Origin: an uncultured SAR86 cluster bacterium
GTDB lineage: Bacteria > Pseudomonadota > Gammaproteobacteria > Magnimaribacterales > Magnimaribacteraceae
NCBI GenBank assembly: GCA_902532675.1
Contig: CACAIY010000008.1
Coordinates: 1 to 53,654 of the forward strand
Direction of reading: 5' to 3'
Length of the DNA stretch: 53,654 nt
Below the pieces are notes generated by a model. The model was not told where the DNA came from. It was given only the letters and a program-made list of their open reading frames with translations, and searched no databases. Every line of letters starts with the position of its first letter. Position 1 is the stretch's first letter. Position numbers and translations under genes: made by a program. Below are positions 26,928 through 36,579 of the stretch, piece after piece.

Positions 26928-27896
26928 ATGGAATATAGAAATTTAGGTAAATCAGGACTAAAGGTATCTGAACTCTCTTTTGGGTCTTGGGTAACATTTA
27001 ACAAGCAGGTTGACACGAAATTAGCTGAAAAAATGTTCGGTACTTGCTTGGATGCTGGGATTAACTTCTTCGATAACGCTGAAGGTTATGAAAGAGGACA
27101 GTCAGAAATTGTTATGGGGAAAGCTTTAAAAGCACTAGATAAACCAAGAGACTCTTATTGCGTATCTTCTAAAGTTTTTTTTGGAACCAAGGAAAAACCT
27201 CTACCTACTCAAATTGGATTAAGCAGGAAGCACGTTAGTGAAGCATGTGATCAAGCATTACAAAGACTCCAAGTTGATTACTTGGATCTTTATTTCTGTC
27301 ACAGAGCTGATCCGGATACGCCTATTGGAGAAACTGTTTGGGCAATGCATAACCTAATAACGCAAGGTAAGGTGCTTTATTGGGGAACTTCTGAATGGAC
27401 GGCAGAAGAAATTACGGAAGCATATGATTTTGCTGAAAAGCATCATTTAACTCCTCCAACAATGGAGCAACCTCAATATAACCTTTTAGATAGAAAAAGA
27501 TTTGAAATTGAATATAAACCTATTTTTGAAAAATTTGGTATGGGTACTACTATTTGGTCCCCTTTGGCTTCAGGCGCTTTAACTGGAAAATATCTTGATG
27601 GCATACCTAAGGGCTCCAGAGCTTCTTTGGAAGGTTATGAATGGTTAAAAAAATACATGATAGATTCAGACAGAGGCAAGGCAAGGATGAAGAAAGTTGC
27701 TGAATTAGTGAATATTGCAGAAGAATTAGGAGAAAGCCTATCTAAAATTGCTATAGCTTGGTGCCTGCTAAACGAGAATGTTTCTACAATAATTTTAGGT
27801 GCTTCAAAGATTGAACAGCTTGAAGAAAATTTGAAAGCTCCAGAAGTCTTACCCTTGTTAACTGAAGCAGTGCAAAAGAAGTTAGAATCTATTTAA
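26928..27896 (+). CDS. Aldo/keto reductase, Kv-beta (YghZ/Gpr-like) type
   Basis: NADPH-dependent oxidoreductase with a TIM-barrel fold, 322 aa. The catalytic tetrad is Asp49, Tyr54 (FFDNAEGYERGQSE), Lys82 (SSKVFFGT) and His125 (LYFCHRADPD). The overall sequence resembles potassium-channel beta subunits and bacterial YghZ, which reduce aldehydes such as methylglyoxal. An AGGAAAGG ribosome site lies just before the ATG. It is probably co-transcribed with argD. Its end overlaps the convergent thioesterase gene by 8 nt. Confidence 0.88.
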   Translation: MEYRNLGKSGLKVSELSFGSWVTFNKQVDTKLAEKMFGTCLDAGINFFDNAEGYERGQSEIVMGKALKALDKPRDSYCVSSKVFFGTKEKPLPTQIGLSRKHVSEACDQALQRLQVDYLDLYFCHRADPDTPIGETVWAMHNLITQGKVLYWGTSEWTAEEITEAYDFAEKHHLTPPTMEQPQYNLLDRKRFEIEYKPIFEKFGMGTTIWSPLASGALTGKYLDGIPKGSRASLEGYEWLKKYMIDSDRGKARMKKVAELVNIAEELGESLSKIAIAWCLLNENVSTIILGASKIEQLEENLKAPEVLPLLTEAVQKKLESI

Positions 27897-28356
27897 TTTT
27901 TAATCTCAATTCGAAATCTATATCGCCTGTTTGATTGTGTTCCTCGAGCATACTTTGTAAAGGAGTATAAAACTTTTCAGGCATTATTGATGTCTTTCTT
28001 ACATTCATATCAACATGAGCTAATATATTTTCCGTAAAGGCAGAAACTTCTCCGGACTCATCCAAAATAATGCCTGCATAATGAATTAATTTTTGATTAA
28101 GGTTCACAATTCTAAAGTATGGGTATGCTTTTTCCCCTTCTAATAATTCTTTCAAATAACGGATATCTGTTTCAAGAGTAAAACTAGAATAGCCCTCTTC
28201 AAAATATTCAGCAGTAAAGCCCATATCTGAAAAGAAACCATAACATCCATCTTCAAAAATATGTTGGTAATAAACCACGTTCATATGATTATTTAGATCA
28301 CACATATCTTTAGTAACTACAGCCGATGGACCTTCAATAGGAAATTTATCTTTCAT
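27889..28356 (-). CDS. 4-hydroxybenzoyl-CoA-thioesterase-like hotdog protein
   Basis: A 155 aa hotdog-fold protein. CDLNNHMNVVYYQHIFEDG carries the Asp-x-x-x-H-x-N motif of 4HBT-type thioesterases, with the Asp as likely nucleophile or general base. ETDIRYLKELLEGEKAYPYF is the second conserved block. It probably hydrolyses a medium-chain or hydroxylated acyl-CoA; the substrate is not defined. It lies 20 nt downstream of parC with its own AGGA ribosome site, so it may be read from the parEC transcript. Confidence 0.8.
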   Translation of the reverse strand: MKDKFPIEGPSAVVTKDMCDLNNHMNVVYYQHIFEDGCYGFFSDMGFTAEYFEEGYSSFTLETDIRYLKELLEGEKAYPYFRIVNLNQKLIHYAGIILDESGEVSAFTENILAHVDMNVRKTSIMPEKFYTPLQSMLEEHNQTGDIDFELRLKIK

Positions 28357-28376
28357 ATATATCCTAATTTAAAAAA

Positions 28377-30635
28377 TTAATTTTCTTCTTTATTATTATC
28401 TTTAGTTAAAACTACTTCTACACCGTCAACATTTCTAAAACCTTTTGGAAGCAGATTTCCTCTTCTCCCTCTGTTCCCTATAAAGTTTTCAATATCTTTT
28501 GGTTTGATGGTGAAATGTCTTTTTCCGCTAAGCAACTTTAACTCTCTGCCTTCACCTAGGACAACTATTTCTTTTAAATACTCTTCACCAGAATCAAAAT
28601 TTGCCTTTGGGATGTTTATAATCTTATTTCCTTTCCCCTTTGCTAATTGTGGTAATTCAGTTAAAGGAAAAACCAGCATTCTGCCTTGATTTGTTATGGC
28701 CGCAAGAAGATCTTTTTCAAGATCTTTAATAGATCTGGGGTCTAAGACTTTTACATTGTCTTTTACTCTAATCGCGGCTTTACCAGATTTATTTTTTGTC
28801 TGAAGATCACCCAAATTTGCAACAAATCCATAACCTGCGCTTGAAGCCAGAACAACTTTAGATTCTAAGGTTCCCGAAACAACCCCTGCGAAGGTTTCTC
28901 CTGACTCCGCATTAATTTTTCCGCTTAAAGGCTCCCCTTGTCCTCTTGCAGAAGGAAGAGAATGGCATGCAACCGTATAAGCCTTACCTTTAGAGTCTAA
29001 AAAAACTGCATTCTGATTATTCCTCCCTTTAGCTGAAGCAAAGAAACTATCTCCTTCTCTGTAATTCAAAGATTGTGGCTCGACATCATGACCTTTTGCT
29101 GCCCTAACCCATCCCCTTTCAGACAGTATTACTGTGACAGGATCAGAAGAAATTAATTCAGATTCATCAAATGCCTCTGCCTCTTCCCTAAATACAATTT
29201 GACTGTTTCGTTTATCTCCGTAAATTTCTGCATCAGCTTTTAATTCTTTCTTAATGAGAGTTTTTAATCTTGCTTTCGAACCTAAGAGTTTTTCCAATTC
29301 TTTTCTTTCTGAATCTAGATTACCTTGCTCCTCTTTGATTTTGATTTCTTCTAATTTAGCAAGTTGACGCAATCGTATTTCTAAAATGGCATCGACCTGA
29401 ATAACACTAAGTTTAAATTTCTTTTGTAAAACTTTTTTTGGTTCATCTTCATTTCTAATGATATTTATGACCTCATCTATATTTATAAAAACTGCCAACA
29501 AACCTTCTAATATATGTAATCTATCAAGCACCCAATCTAATCTGTACTGAAGCCTTCTAGTTACTGTCTTTGTTCTAAAAGACAACCATTCTTTAAGAAC
29601 TAGCTTTATATCTCTGGTTTGAGGCTTGCCGTTTAACCCTATTAAATTCATGTTAACTCTGTAATTCTTTTGTAAATCAGTGGTAGCAAAAAGATGATTC
29701 ATAACAGCCTCTTTATCCACACGGTTTGATTTAGGAACTAAAACTAATCTTGTAGGGTTTTGTTCATCACTTTCATCCCTTAAATCAACAATCATGGGAA
29801 GTTTTTTTGATTCCATCTGAGAAGCAATTTGTTCAAGAATTTTAGAGCTTGAAGTTTGGTGTGGGAGAGCAAGAATCACTATTTCTCCATCTTCAACCTC
29901 ATAAGTAGCCCTCATCTTTACAGCCCCCCTTCCTGTCTTATAAATTTCTTTTAATTCTTCCTCAGAAGAAATAATCTCAGCTTCGGTGGGGTAATCAGGA
30001 CCTGGAATTATTTTGTATAACTCTTCAAGACTGACTTTTGGTTCTTCAAGGATCTTAATACAAGCTTTTACAACTTCATTTAAATTGTGAGGGGGTATGT
30101 CGGTAGCCATACCTACAGCTATTCCGGTAGCCCCATTCAACAATAAATTGGGAAGCCTTGCTGGCAAGACTGATGGTTCCAGTAAAGTGCCGTCAAAATT
30201 GCTTGTCCAATCTACAGTACCTTGTCCTAATTCTTCTAAAAGGCTTTTTGCATAAGGCGATAATCGACATTCTGTATATCTCATGGCAGCAAAAGATTTT
30301 GGATCGTCTATAGAGCCCCAATTTCCTTGACCATCTATCAAAGGGTATCTAGTAGTGAAAGATTGAGACAATAGAACCATTGCCTCATAGGCTGCACTAT
30401 CTCCATGAGGATGGAATTTGCCTATCACATCACCTACTGTTCTGGCGCTCTTTTTGTATTTGGCGGCAGCACTTAAACCTAACTCAGACATAGCGTAAAT
30501 TATCCTTCTCTGAACCGGCTTTAAACCATCACCTATATGAGGCAATGCCCTGTCCAAAATTACATACATAGAATAATCTAGATATGCCCTTTCGCTGAAT
30601 TGGCTTAAAGATAATTTTTCTAGTTTTTCAGACAT
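28377..30635 (-). CDS. parC: DNA topoisomerase IV subunit A
   Basis: DNA-cleaving subunit that decatenates daughter chromosomes. It has 752 aa. The active-site tyrosine is Tyr120 in [11 protein letters not shown], identical in number to E. coli ParC. The quinolone-determining region [12 protein letters not shown] has Ser80 and Glu84, the susceptible wild-type residues. The C-terminal domain has beta-pinwheel repeats without the GyrA box, which supports ParC over GyrA. It overlaps parE by 8 nt. Confidence 0.95.
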   Translation of the reverse strand: MSEKLEKLSLSQFSERAYLDYSMYVILDRALPHIGDGLKPVQRRIIYAMSELGLSAAAKYKKSARTVGDVIGKFHPHGDSAAYEAMVLLSQSFTTRYPLIDGQGNWGSIDDPKSFAAMRYTECRLSPYAKSLLEELGQGTVDWTSNFDGTLLEPSVLPARLPNLLLNGATGIAVGMATDIPPHNLNEVVKACIKILEEPKVSLEELYKIIPGPDYPTEAEIISSEEELKEIYKTGRGAVKMRATYEVEDGEIVILALPHQTSSSKILEQIASQMESKKLPMIVDLRDESDEQNPTRLVLVPKSNRVDKEAVMNHLFATTDLQKNYRVNMNLIGLNGKPQTRDIKLVLKEWLSFRTKTVTRRLQYRLDWVLDRLHILEGLLAVFINIDEVINIIRNEDEPKKVLQKKFKLSVIQVDAILEIRLRQLAKLEEIKIKEEQGNLDSERKELEKLLGSKARLKTLIKKELKADAEIYGDKRNSQIVFREEAEAFDESELISSDPVTVILSERGWVRAAKGHDVEPQSLNYREGDSFFASAKGRNNQNAVFLDSKGKAYTVACHSLPSARGQGEPLSGKINAESGETFAGVVSGTLESKVVLASSAGYGFVANLGDLQTKNKSGKAAIRVKDNVKVLDPRSIKDLEKDLLAAITNQGRMLVFPLTELPQLAKGKGNKIINIPKANFDSGEEYLKEIVVLGEGRELKLLSGKRHFTIKPKDIENFIGNRGRRGNLLPKGFRNVDGVEVVLTKDNNKEEN

Positions 30636-32514
30636 TCGCTAAATTTCCCTTATCTTCTAACCATTCTTTTCTGTCTTGAGAGCGTTTCTTTGATAGCAGC
30701 ATGTCAACTACTTGATTTGATTTATCTCCATTTTTTACAGTCAGTTGCACCAGTCTTCTGGCTCCAGGCAACATTGTGGTTTCTCTTAGTTGAGACGCGT
30801 TCATTTCTCCCAAACCTTTGAATCTTTGGACTTCAATTTTAGTTTTCTTATTTTTCTTTTGTAATTCAGAAACAAGCTTATCCTTTTCAGGGTCATCTAA
30901 AGCGTAATGAACATCCTTGCCCTGATCTACTCTGTAGAGAGGCGGCATAGACACATATACCCTTCCAGCTTCAACTAATGGCCTAAAGTGTTTTAAAAAT
31001 AAAGCACACAGTAAAGTGGCTATATGCAAACCATCGGAATCAGCATCAGCCAAAATACAAACTTTTCCATACCTTAAGCCTTCTAAATTATTGCTGCCCG
31101 GATCAACCCCTAAAGCAACTGCAATATTATTTACTTCCTGAGAAGCTAAAAGTTCACTCACCTCTACTTCCCATGTGTTCATAATCTTCCCTTTTAGAGG
31201 AAGTATGGCCTGAAAGTTTCTATCTCTAGCTTTTATGGCCGATCCTCCGGCTGATTGACCTTCAACTAAAAATAATTCGCTTTCATCTGGGTCGTCGGAA
31301 GTGCAGTCAGTTAGCTTGCCCGGCAGAGCAAGGCCTGAACTAAATTTCTTTCTATCTACCTTTTTGCTATTTTTCTTTCTTGCTTGAGCATTAGATATGC
31401 TTATTTGAGCAATAGCTTCTCCTTCTTCAGTGTGTTGATTCAGCCACAAACTAAAAGCATCTTTAATGATTGCTGAAGCTACACCAGAAAACTCTTTAGA
31501 AGATAATCTTTCTTTGGTTTGGCCAGTAAATTGAGGGTCTCTTAATTTTGCGGAGAGTATAGAACTACAATTCAACCATACATCTTCTGCGGTTATCTTA
31601 ACTCCCCTTGGAATTAAATTTCTGAATTCACAGAACTCTTTTAAAGCTTCTGTTAGCCCAGATCTTAAACCATTTACATGGGTACCCCCTTGGGTTGTGG
31701 GAATTAAATTGACATAACTTTCTGAAATGGGATCGGAAATTCCCTGTACCCATTGCAAGGCCCAAGTTAAGCCTCCTTCGTCATTAACATGCTCGCCCTC
31801 AAAAGGCTCAGCAGGAATTAAATCACCACCTTTATTACTGCTAGCTAGATAGGCAGCTAAACCATCAACAAAGCACCAAGTCTCGGATTTCCCTGACTCC
31901 TTATCCTTAAAAGATATCTTCAGACCAGGAGATAATACTGCTTTCGCTTTCAAAGCAGCCATAAGTTGAGATACAGAAAACTTAACGTTATCAAAATATT
32001 GAGGGTCAGGAAGAAAAGTTACCTTTGTCCCAGTATTCTTTTTACCGACTTTGTCTACCTTGGCTAACTCTTTCTTTTTTTCACTATTTTTAAACTCTAA
32101 GAAATACTTATGCCCTCCTCTTTTAATTTCAGCAGATAAGTTAAGTGATAGAGCATTGACTACGGATACACCCACTCCATGTAAGCCACCAGAGAATTTA
32201 TAATCTTCATCAGAGAATTTTGCTCCAGCATGCAACCTTGTAAATATTAGTTCCACTGCCGGAATACCTTCATCGGGATGTATACCTACCGGCATGCCTC
32301 TTCCGTCATCTTCAACACTTAAAGAACCATCTTTATGTAATTCAACATCAATAGTTGTAGCATGCCCTGCAAGAGCTTCATCGATACTGTTATCAATAAC
32401 TTCTAATGCTAGGTGATTTGGTCTAGAGGTCTCGGTATACATACCCGGTCTTTTTTTAACCGGATCAAGTCCAGAGAGGACTTCTATTGATTCAGCATTG
32501 TATTCTCTAGCCAT
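30628..32514 (-). CDS. parE: DNA topoisomerase IV subunit B
   Basis: ATPase subunit of topoisomerase IV, 628 aa. The GHKL ATPase motifs are [35 protein letters not shown] and [14 protein letters not shown]. The TOPRIM domain has [12 protein letters not shown] (GyrB has EGDSAGG; Gln replaces Asp) and [11 protein letters not shown]. The length is ParE-like rather than GyrB-like, as the extra GyrB insertion is absent. A TATAAT box (32528-32533) lies 13 nt upstream of the ATG, so the leader is only about 6 nt and has no Shine-Dalgarno sequence. Confidence 0.94.
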   Translation of the reverse strand: MAREYNAESIEVLSGLDPVKKRPGMYTETSRPNHLALEVIDNSIDEALAGHATTIDVELHKDGSLSVEDDGRGMPVGIHPDEGIPAVELIFTRLHAGAKFSDEDYKFSGGLHGVGVSVVNALSLNLSAEIKRGGHKYFLEFKNSEKKKELAKVDKVGKKNTGTKVTFLPDPQYFDNVKFSVSQLMAALKAKAVLSPGLKISFKDKESGKSETWCFVDGLAAYLASSNKGGDLIPAEPFEGEHVNDEGGLTWALQWVQGISDPISESYVNLIPTTQGGTHVNGLRSGLTEALKEFCEFRNLIPRGVKITAEDVWLNCSSILSAKLRDPQFTGQTKERLSSKEFSGVASAIIKDAFSLWLNQHTEEGEAIAQISISNAQARKKNSKKVDRKKFSSGLALPGKLTDCTSDDPDESELFLVEGQSAGGSAIKARDRNFQAILPLKGKIMNTWEVEVSELLASQEVNNIAVALGVDPGSNNLEGLRYGKVCILADADSDGLHIATLLCALFLKHFRPLVEAGRVYVSMPPLYRVDQGKDVHYALDDPEKDKLVSELQKKNKKTKIEVQRFKGLGEMNASQLRETTMLPGARRLVQLTVKNGDKSNQVVDMLLSKKRSQDRKEWLEDKGNLANV

Positions 32515-32527
32515 TGAGTTTTAGCTT

Positions 32528-32533
32528 ATTATA
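32528..32533 (-). promoter_or_regulatory. -10 element of parE-parC, near-leaderless
   Basis: TATAAT on the minus strand, with 13 nt between it and the parE ATG; transcription would start about 6 nt before the start codon. I could not find a convincing -35 at 16-18 nt spacing. Confidence 0.45.
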
Positions 32534-32605
32534 CCTTAATTAACAATAATTGATCCTTAAAAAGGCTTATTTCACATACTTTTCACAATATATTCATAAT
32601 ATTTA

Positions 32606-32634
32606 TATACATATATAAATTATATTGATATAAT
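32606..32634 (+). promoter_or_regulatory. Candidate promoter for the 39-codon ORF
   Basis: TATACA (32606-32611, four of six consensus bases), a 17 nt spacer and a perfect TATAAT (32629-32634), lying 32 nt upstream of the small ORF's ATG. The surrounding sequence is extremely AT-rich, so chance matches are likely and this call is tentative. Confidence 0.35.
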
Positions 32635-32666
32635 ATTCTTATAAATTTAACCGTATAGATAAATTA

Positions 32667-32786
32667 ATGAAAAAAATAGAAAAGAAAGCAATCAAGTTTT
32701 ATAAAGCAGCACTTCCTACTATATATCTGTCTCCAGCAGTATTCTGTGCTTATAGCTTTATAACTTTCTTTCAATGGAGCAGCTAA
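32667..32786 (+). CDS. Possible 39-aa single-pass membrane protein
   Basis: A short open frame from ATG 32667 to TAA 32784-32786, preceded by a plausible promoter but no Shine-Dalgarno sequence. The peptide has a basic N-terminus (KKIEKKAIKFYKAA), then a hydrophobic stretch (LPTIYLSPAVFCAYSFITFF) ending QWSS. That layout fits a small inner-membrane protein with cytoplasmic N-terminus. Its stop overlaps the convergent gene at 32783-33232 by 4 nt. I do not recognise a family. It is the only candidate gene between parE and 33232 on the plus strand, and could be chance. Confidence 0.35.
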   Translation: MKKIEKKAIKFYKAALPTIYLSPAVFCAYSFITFFQWSS

Positions 32787-33232
32787 GAATCAGCTTGTTG
32801 AAGTAAGCCTATTAAGTCACTTACTTTCCTGTGACTATGCATTTCTCTTAATAAGTTTAATAATTCTTTTTTAAGTTCAATATCTTCCTTTAAATCTACT
32901 TCTTTGTGAGCTTTAACTAAGATAGCTCTGAGTAACTGATTCTGCTCGTCTAAAATAGTTTGTTCGGCACCCTCTTCCACTTGAATCTCATCAATCTCTT
33001 CTAATAAATCTTTGGTGTAAATTTGTTTCGTCTTTCTTAACCAATTAATAATGCTATCGTTTTCTTCAGCTAAGGAAGAATAGGACTGATTAAATTTCAT
33101 TGCAGAAATTAAAATTAGCGCCCCCCAGGAGTTCAATCTAGATTGTTCATATTCGTCTTCAATTAGAGGTGAAAACCTCGTTAGGATTTCTTGAGCAGCA
33201 TGCATAAGAGCTATATTTATTTCAGGTTTCAT
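32783..33232 (-). CDS. LvaB-like (DUF6285-type) helical partner of the adjacent kinase
   Basis: A 149 aa, mostly alpha-helical, acidic protein without signal peptide or membrane segments. I do not see catalytic motifs. It overlaps the upstream kinase gene by 11 nt. In levulinate catabolism of Pseudomonas putida the APH-type kinase LvaA is followed by, and needs, a small helical protein LvaB. The size, the position and the N-terminal pattern (LMHAAQEILTRFSPLIEDE, then SWGALILISAMKF) fit that role. The assignment is by context and weak resemblance; an unrelated hypothetical protein is possible. Confidence 0.55.
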   Translation of the reverse strand: MKPEINIALMHAAQEILTRFSPLIEDEYEQSRLNSWGALILISAMKFNQSYSSLAEENDSIINWLRKTKQIYTKDLLEEIDEIQVEEGAEQTILDEQNQLLRAILVKAHKEVDLKEDIELKKELLNLLREMHSHRKVSDLIGLLQQADS

Positions 33233-34241
33233 TCAAATCTTCCTCTAAGATGTCCAAAATAATCTCTAAATGGATGTCCCCGGGAATCCAGGGAGAGAAA
33301 AGATTGATAGGATCTACATTCTTTCCTGTTTTAAACTCATTACCTGCAGAAATCCATATTGCCATCCCTTTTACACAAGCAAATAGTTCCCACCATTTAA
33401 GATCATTCTTATCTATAGTTAATCCACTGGAACCCTCCCAAATAGACAAAGATGCTTGTCTATCTAACAGATAAGCTGGTTTATCACGATCTTGCCAACT
33501 CCATATAGGGGAAAGTGCCCAGCCTAAATCTTCTAAAGGATCTCCTATGTGTGCCATTTCCCAATCAAGAATTCCTGTTATTTTATTTTCTTTAAACAGG
33601 AAATTGCCATTTCTGTAATCTCCATGTACCAAACTCTTCTTTTTAGGTTCCTTAGGTGGGTTTTCATACAACTTTCTTATTCCTGCATCTAATATGGGTT
33701 CTATAGATATAGAATCTTCCTTTATAACTTTAATCCATTTATCCAATTCCTTTTTCCAACATGGATCTTCTGTTGCGTTGTCAAACTGATCGATAAAGTC
33801 ATCGTTTATATCTTTCTTAGCAATCTCTCCAAGAATCGACCAAAACTGCTCGCCTAACTCTTCTTCATGAGGTGAATAAGCATCTGGCGTGAAAGGACTT
33901 GCAGCTGCTCCATCTAACTGCTGCATTAGCATAAAAGGAGCACCTAAAGTTCCTTCATCTTCATTTATGTCTATCATAGCCGGAACAGGAACCAAAGTTC
34001 CTTGGTAAGCAGAATATGCTAAATATTCAGTGGATTGGGATGTTTCTATTAAAGAGCTTTCTTGGGTTCTCCTAAGAATCAATTTTTCTTCAGACCCGGT
34101 CTCATCCTTAACTAGTATTCTAAAAGTTTCCCTACTAGCGCCTCCAAAAACTCTTTCAAAAGACAACAAGGATAATTTTTTATTTGTAAATTTAGAGTAG
34201 TAAGAAATGAACTGAGATGATAGTTCTTTGTTAGATTCCAT
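33222..34241 (-). CDS. APH-family phosphotransferase of the ACAD10/LvaA type
   Basis: A 339 aa protein-kinase-like fold enzyme. The catalytic loop is LVHGDYRNGNFLF (HGDxxxGN), followed by the metal-binding ILDWEMAHIGDPLEDLGW, the pattern of ACAD10/ACAD11 kinase domains and bacterial LvaA rather than of aminoglycoside-resistance enzymes. Those relatives phosphorylate the hydroxyl of 4-hydroxyacyl-CoAs as preparation for elimination. The N-lobe includes FERVFGGASRETFRI, and LILRRTQE takes the place of the usual ATP-lysine strand. It overlaps the next gene by 11 nt and follows the 364 aa unknown by 2 nt. An ACAD10/11-type dehydrogenase lies about 14 kb away in the same window. Confidence 0.82.
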   Translation of the reverse strand: MESNKELSSQFISYYSKFTNKKLSLLSFERVFGGASRETFRILVKDETGSEEKLILRRTQESSLIETSQSTEYLAYSAYQGTLVPVPAMIDINEDEGTLGAPFMLMQQLDGAAASPFTPDAYSPHEEELGEQFWSILGEIAKKDINDDFIDQFDNATEDPCWKKELDKWIKVIKEDSISIEPILDAGIRKLYENPPKEPKKKSLVHGDYRNGNFLFKENKITGILDWEMAHIGDPLEDLGWALSPIWSWQDRDKPAYLLDRQASLSIWEGSSGLTIDKNDLKWWELFACVKGMAIWISAGNEFKTGKNVDPINLFSPWIPGDIHLEIILDILEEDLNET

Positions 34242-34243
34242 AA

Positions 34244-35338
34244 TTATTTAGAACCATCTAACAACTCTTCAAATCCACTTGGTGAATGCGGACCTATTAA
34301 TAGCTCCTCTAATACTCCCAAACCTTCTTTTATTTTGTCATCTTCATTCAATGTAAATTTGCATATGGCTTGGATATGTAGAAAAGGAGGATCGTGAGGA
34401 TCTTCATTTAAGTCATAGGAATCATATGTAGACTGATTCTCTCCCTTGAAATGACCGTGGCCCCATTCGGGGTGCATGTATCCTAAGCCGCACATATAAA
34501 TATGATATTTAGGTTCTAGAATCCAAGAGACCTCAGAGCCATCACTTTTTTTCGCACTAAATTTAGCTTCACTAATCCTTCTAGACCCTTTTTTATAAGC
34601 AATCTCTTTTCTTAGATCAGATAACACATCAACTTCGCCATCATGTTGAATAACGCAGTGAGAATGAGTTGGATTTCCTAATGAATCATCTACAAAATAT
34701 AGGTGAGATGTTAGGTCTTCAAAGTTTGCAGGCGCCCACAACCAATAAAATTGAGGTATTTGTAGAGGGGGTAAAAATTGGCTATCAGGAAGACCAACTG
34801 GTCTAACGCCCCACGATCTATCTCTAGAGCCTTTATATTCATCTTTTGAAACTTCGATCTCTCTGTTATTAAAGGAAATCTTACCAATCCAAGTACCATG
34901 CTGAGTCATTCGTGTTGAATCCATTGTAGTTCTAGGTCCATTTTTCATGACCATCCTAGGTTCTTGCATAGGCTCGAACCTGCCAACGAAATTTAAGTCA
35001 ACGTTAAGACCTTTATCAGGATCAATTACTTGTACCTTTAACTCTTTAAGAGGTTCGATGACTTGAACTTTCAAAGATCCAACAGTCGTATCAAGTCTTT
35101 CTTGGTTCAAAATATCTGAATACCTAAAATTATGCTGAATTCCATCAAAGACTAAAACAAAACTGCCATCAATGAGATTAAGATTAGGATAAACACATAA
35201 AGCTGTAGCAAAAAAGATAGTCCCATCCTTGTTATATCCGTTAAAAAAGTACCTATCGTAAAAGTTTCTTTCAGTTCCTACTTCAGCAATAGGAATTGGT
35301 AATTGATGTATGGGGTAATCATCCCCCTTTGTGATCAT
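34244..35338 (-). CDS. Unknown beta-rich protein, possibly CrtC/AttH-like lipocalin fold
   Basis: A 364 aa soluble protein without signal peptide. It is rich in aromatic and beta-strand patterns, with two roughly equal halves. The conserved-looking signature YKGSRDRSWGVRPVG around 168-182 and the flanking HGTWIGKISFNNREIEV recall the tandem-lipocalin superfamily of hydroxyneurosporene synthase (CrtC) and AttH, and DUF7064/7065-like proteins found near kinases and P450s. I cannot assign a reaction. It is embedded between a P450 (directly abutting) and the LvaA-type kinase, so a hydratase, isomerase or lipid-binding role in the same pathway is inference. Confidence 0.5.
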   Translation of the reverse strand: MITKGDDYPIHQLPIPIAEVGTERNFYDRYFFNGYNKDGTIFFATALCVYPNLNLIDGSFVLVFDGIQHNFRYSDILNQERLDTTVGSLKVQVIEPLKELKVQVIDPDKGLNVDLNFVGRFEPMQEPRMVMKNGPRTTMDSTRMTQHGTWIGKISFNNREIEVSKDEYKGSRDRSWGVRPVGLPDSQFLPPLQIPQFYWLWAPANFEDLTSHLYFVDDSLGNPTHSHCVIQHDGEVDVLSDLRKEIAYKKGSRRISEAKFSAKKSDGSEVSWILEPKYHIYMCGLGYMHPEWGHGHFKGENQSTYDSYDLNEDPHDPPFLHIQAICKFTLNEDDKIKEGLGVLEELLIGPHSPSGFEELLDGSK

Positions 35339-36577
35339 TTAGATTGTTACTTTCAATTCTGAAATGCCAGCAAGAAAGTTAGAGGGTACCCTAACTGGGT
35401 CAGAAGTTGAGTGCATATTAGGATACCTTTGTAATAATTCTTCAAATAAAATTCTTATTTGCATATGCCCAAGCCTATTGCCCAAACAAAGGTGCTCTCC
35501 TGCACCAAAAGCTAGATGCTTCTTAGCGTTTGGTCGATCAACCTGGAAAAGGTGTCCATCTTCAAAAACATCCTCATCTCGATTTGCTGAACCATACCAC
35601 ATCACAACCTTGTCGCCTTTCTTTATATCCTGACCTCGGATTTGCGTGTCTTTAGTAGCTGTCCTTCTGAAATAAATAACAGAAGTAACCCATCTCAACA
35701 TCTCATCGGTTGCATTGGCTATTAACGATGGATCTTTAATAAGTTTGTCTCTTTCTTCTGGGTTTTCTGTCAAGGCCATCAATCCACCTGTTATTGTGTT
35801 CCTTGTTGTTTCATTGCCTGCGATAACCATAAGTAAGAAAAACCCGTCTAATAACTCAGGTGGTAATTCACCTCCTTCTACTTTGGTATTAGCAACTACA
35901 CTCATAAGGTCATCTGTAGGGTTCTTTCTTCTTTCTTCAATCATGTCCCTGCCCATTTTGAAAAGTTCCATATAGTTAAACCATACTTGCATAGACTTAT
36001 CAGGATCTGCATTTATAGAAGCGTCAGTTAAATTATTCACCAAATCTCTAATTCTAGGCCTTTGAGAATCTTCAATTCCCATCATCTCACATAAAACCCA
36101 TAAAGGGAGCTGTTCAGATATTTCAGTTACAAAATTGAATTCTCCTTTATCTGAAACGTTATCAAGCAATTCTCTAACTTTCAGTCTCATGTCGTCTTCT
36201 AAACTTCTGATTGCTTTAGGGGTAAAGCTTGGAGCTACCATCTTCCTATAAATTTGATGATCAGGTGGGTCCATGCCAATCATATTTCCAATAATTGCTG
36301 CTACTGCCGCAGGATCTACGACTTCAGGATCTCCCATTGTCATAAGATGTCCACCCACAGCTGAAGAAAATGTTAAAGGATCTTTAGATACTTTAATTAT
36401 GTCTTCATGTTTTGTTAAAGCCCAGAACCCTGGTTCAAATTCAAGACTTTCTTCATGCCAATAAATAGGGGCCTCTTTCCTAAGTCTTTTAAAAGTATCG
36501 AAAGGCTGTCCATTGATAAAGGTTTCCCATTTATCTAACTCGCAAATTTGACCTATATCAAATATTGGCTTTGTCAT
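35339..36577 (-). CDS. Cytochrome P450, CYP124/125/142-like
   Basis: A soluble class I bacterial P450 of 412 aa. The I-helix is AGNETT (253-258), the K-helix ExxR is Glu292-Arg295 (DEMLRW), and the haem loop FGAGEHLCLG has Cys364. GMDPPDHQIYRKMVAPSF is the C-helix region. The GNETTRN sequence and the following RRTATKD and MWYGSANRDEDVF resemble mycobacterial CYP124, CYP125 and CYP142, which hydroxylate terminal or methyl-branched carbons of lipids and sterol side chains. Fatty or branched-chain hydroxylation is thus likely but inferred. No ferredoxin or reductase is encoded nearby. It lies 2 nt after the peroxiredoxin gene and abuts the following gene. Confidence 0.9.
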   Translation of the reverse strand: MTKPIFDIGQICELDKWETFINGQPFDTFKRLRKEAPIYWHEESLEFEPGFWALTKHEDIIKVSKDPLTFSSAVGGHLMTMGDPEVVDPAAVAAIIGNMIGMDPPDHQIYRKMVAPSFTPKAIRSLEDDMRLKVRELLDNVSDKGEFNFVTEISEQLPLWVLCEMMGIEDSQRPRIRDLVNNLTDASINADPDKSMQVWFNYMELFKMGRDMIEERRKNPTDDLMSVVANTKVEGGELPPELLDGFFLLMVIAGNETTRNTITGGLMALTENPEERDKLIKDPSLIANATDEMLRWVTSVIYFRRTATKDTQIRGQDIKKGDKVVMWYGSANRDEDVFEDGHLFQVDRPNAKKHLAFGAGEHLCLGNRLGHMQIRILFEELLQRYPNMHSTSDPVRVPSNFLAGISELKVTI

Positions 36578-36579
36578 AT

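Noticed and set aside
33222-34241. Aminoglycoside resistance phosphotransferase
   Set aside because: Catalytic loop and DWE context match ACAD10/LvaA-type kinases, and the operon is catabolic with no mobile element nearby.
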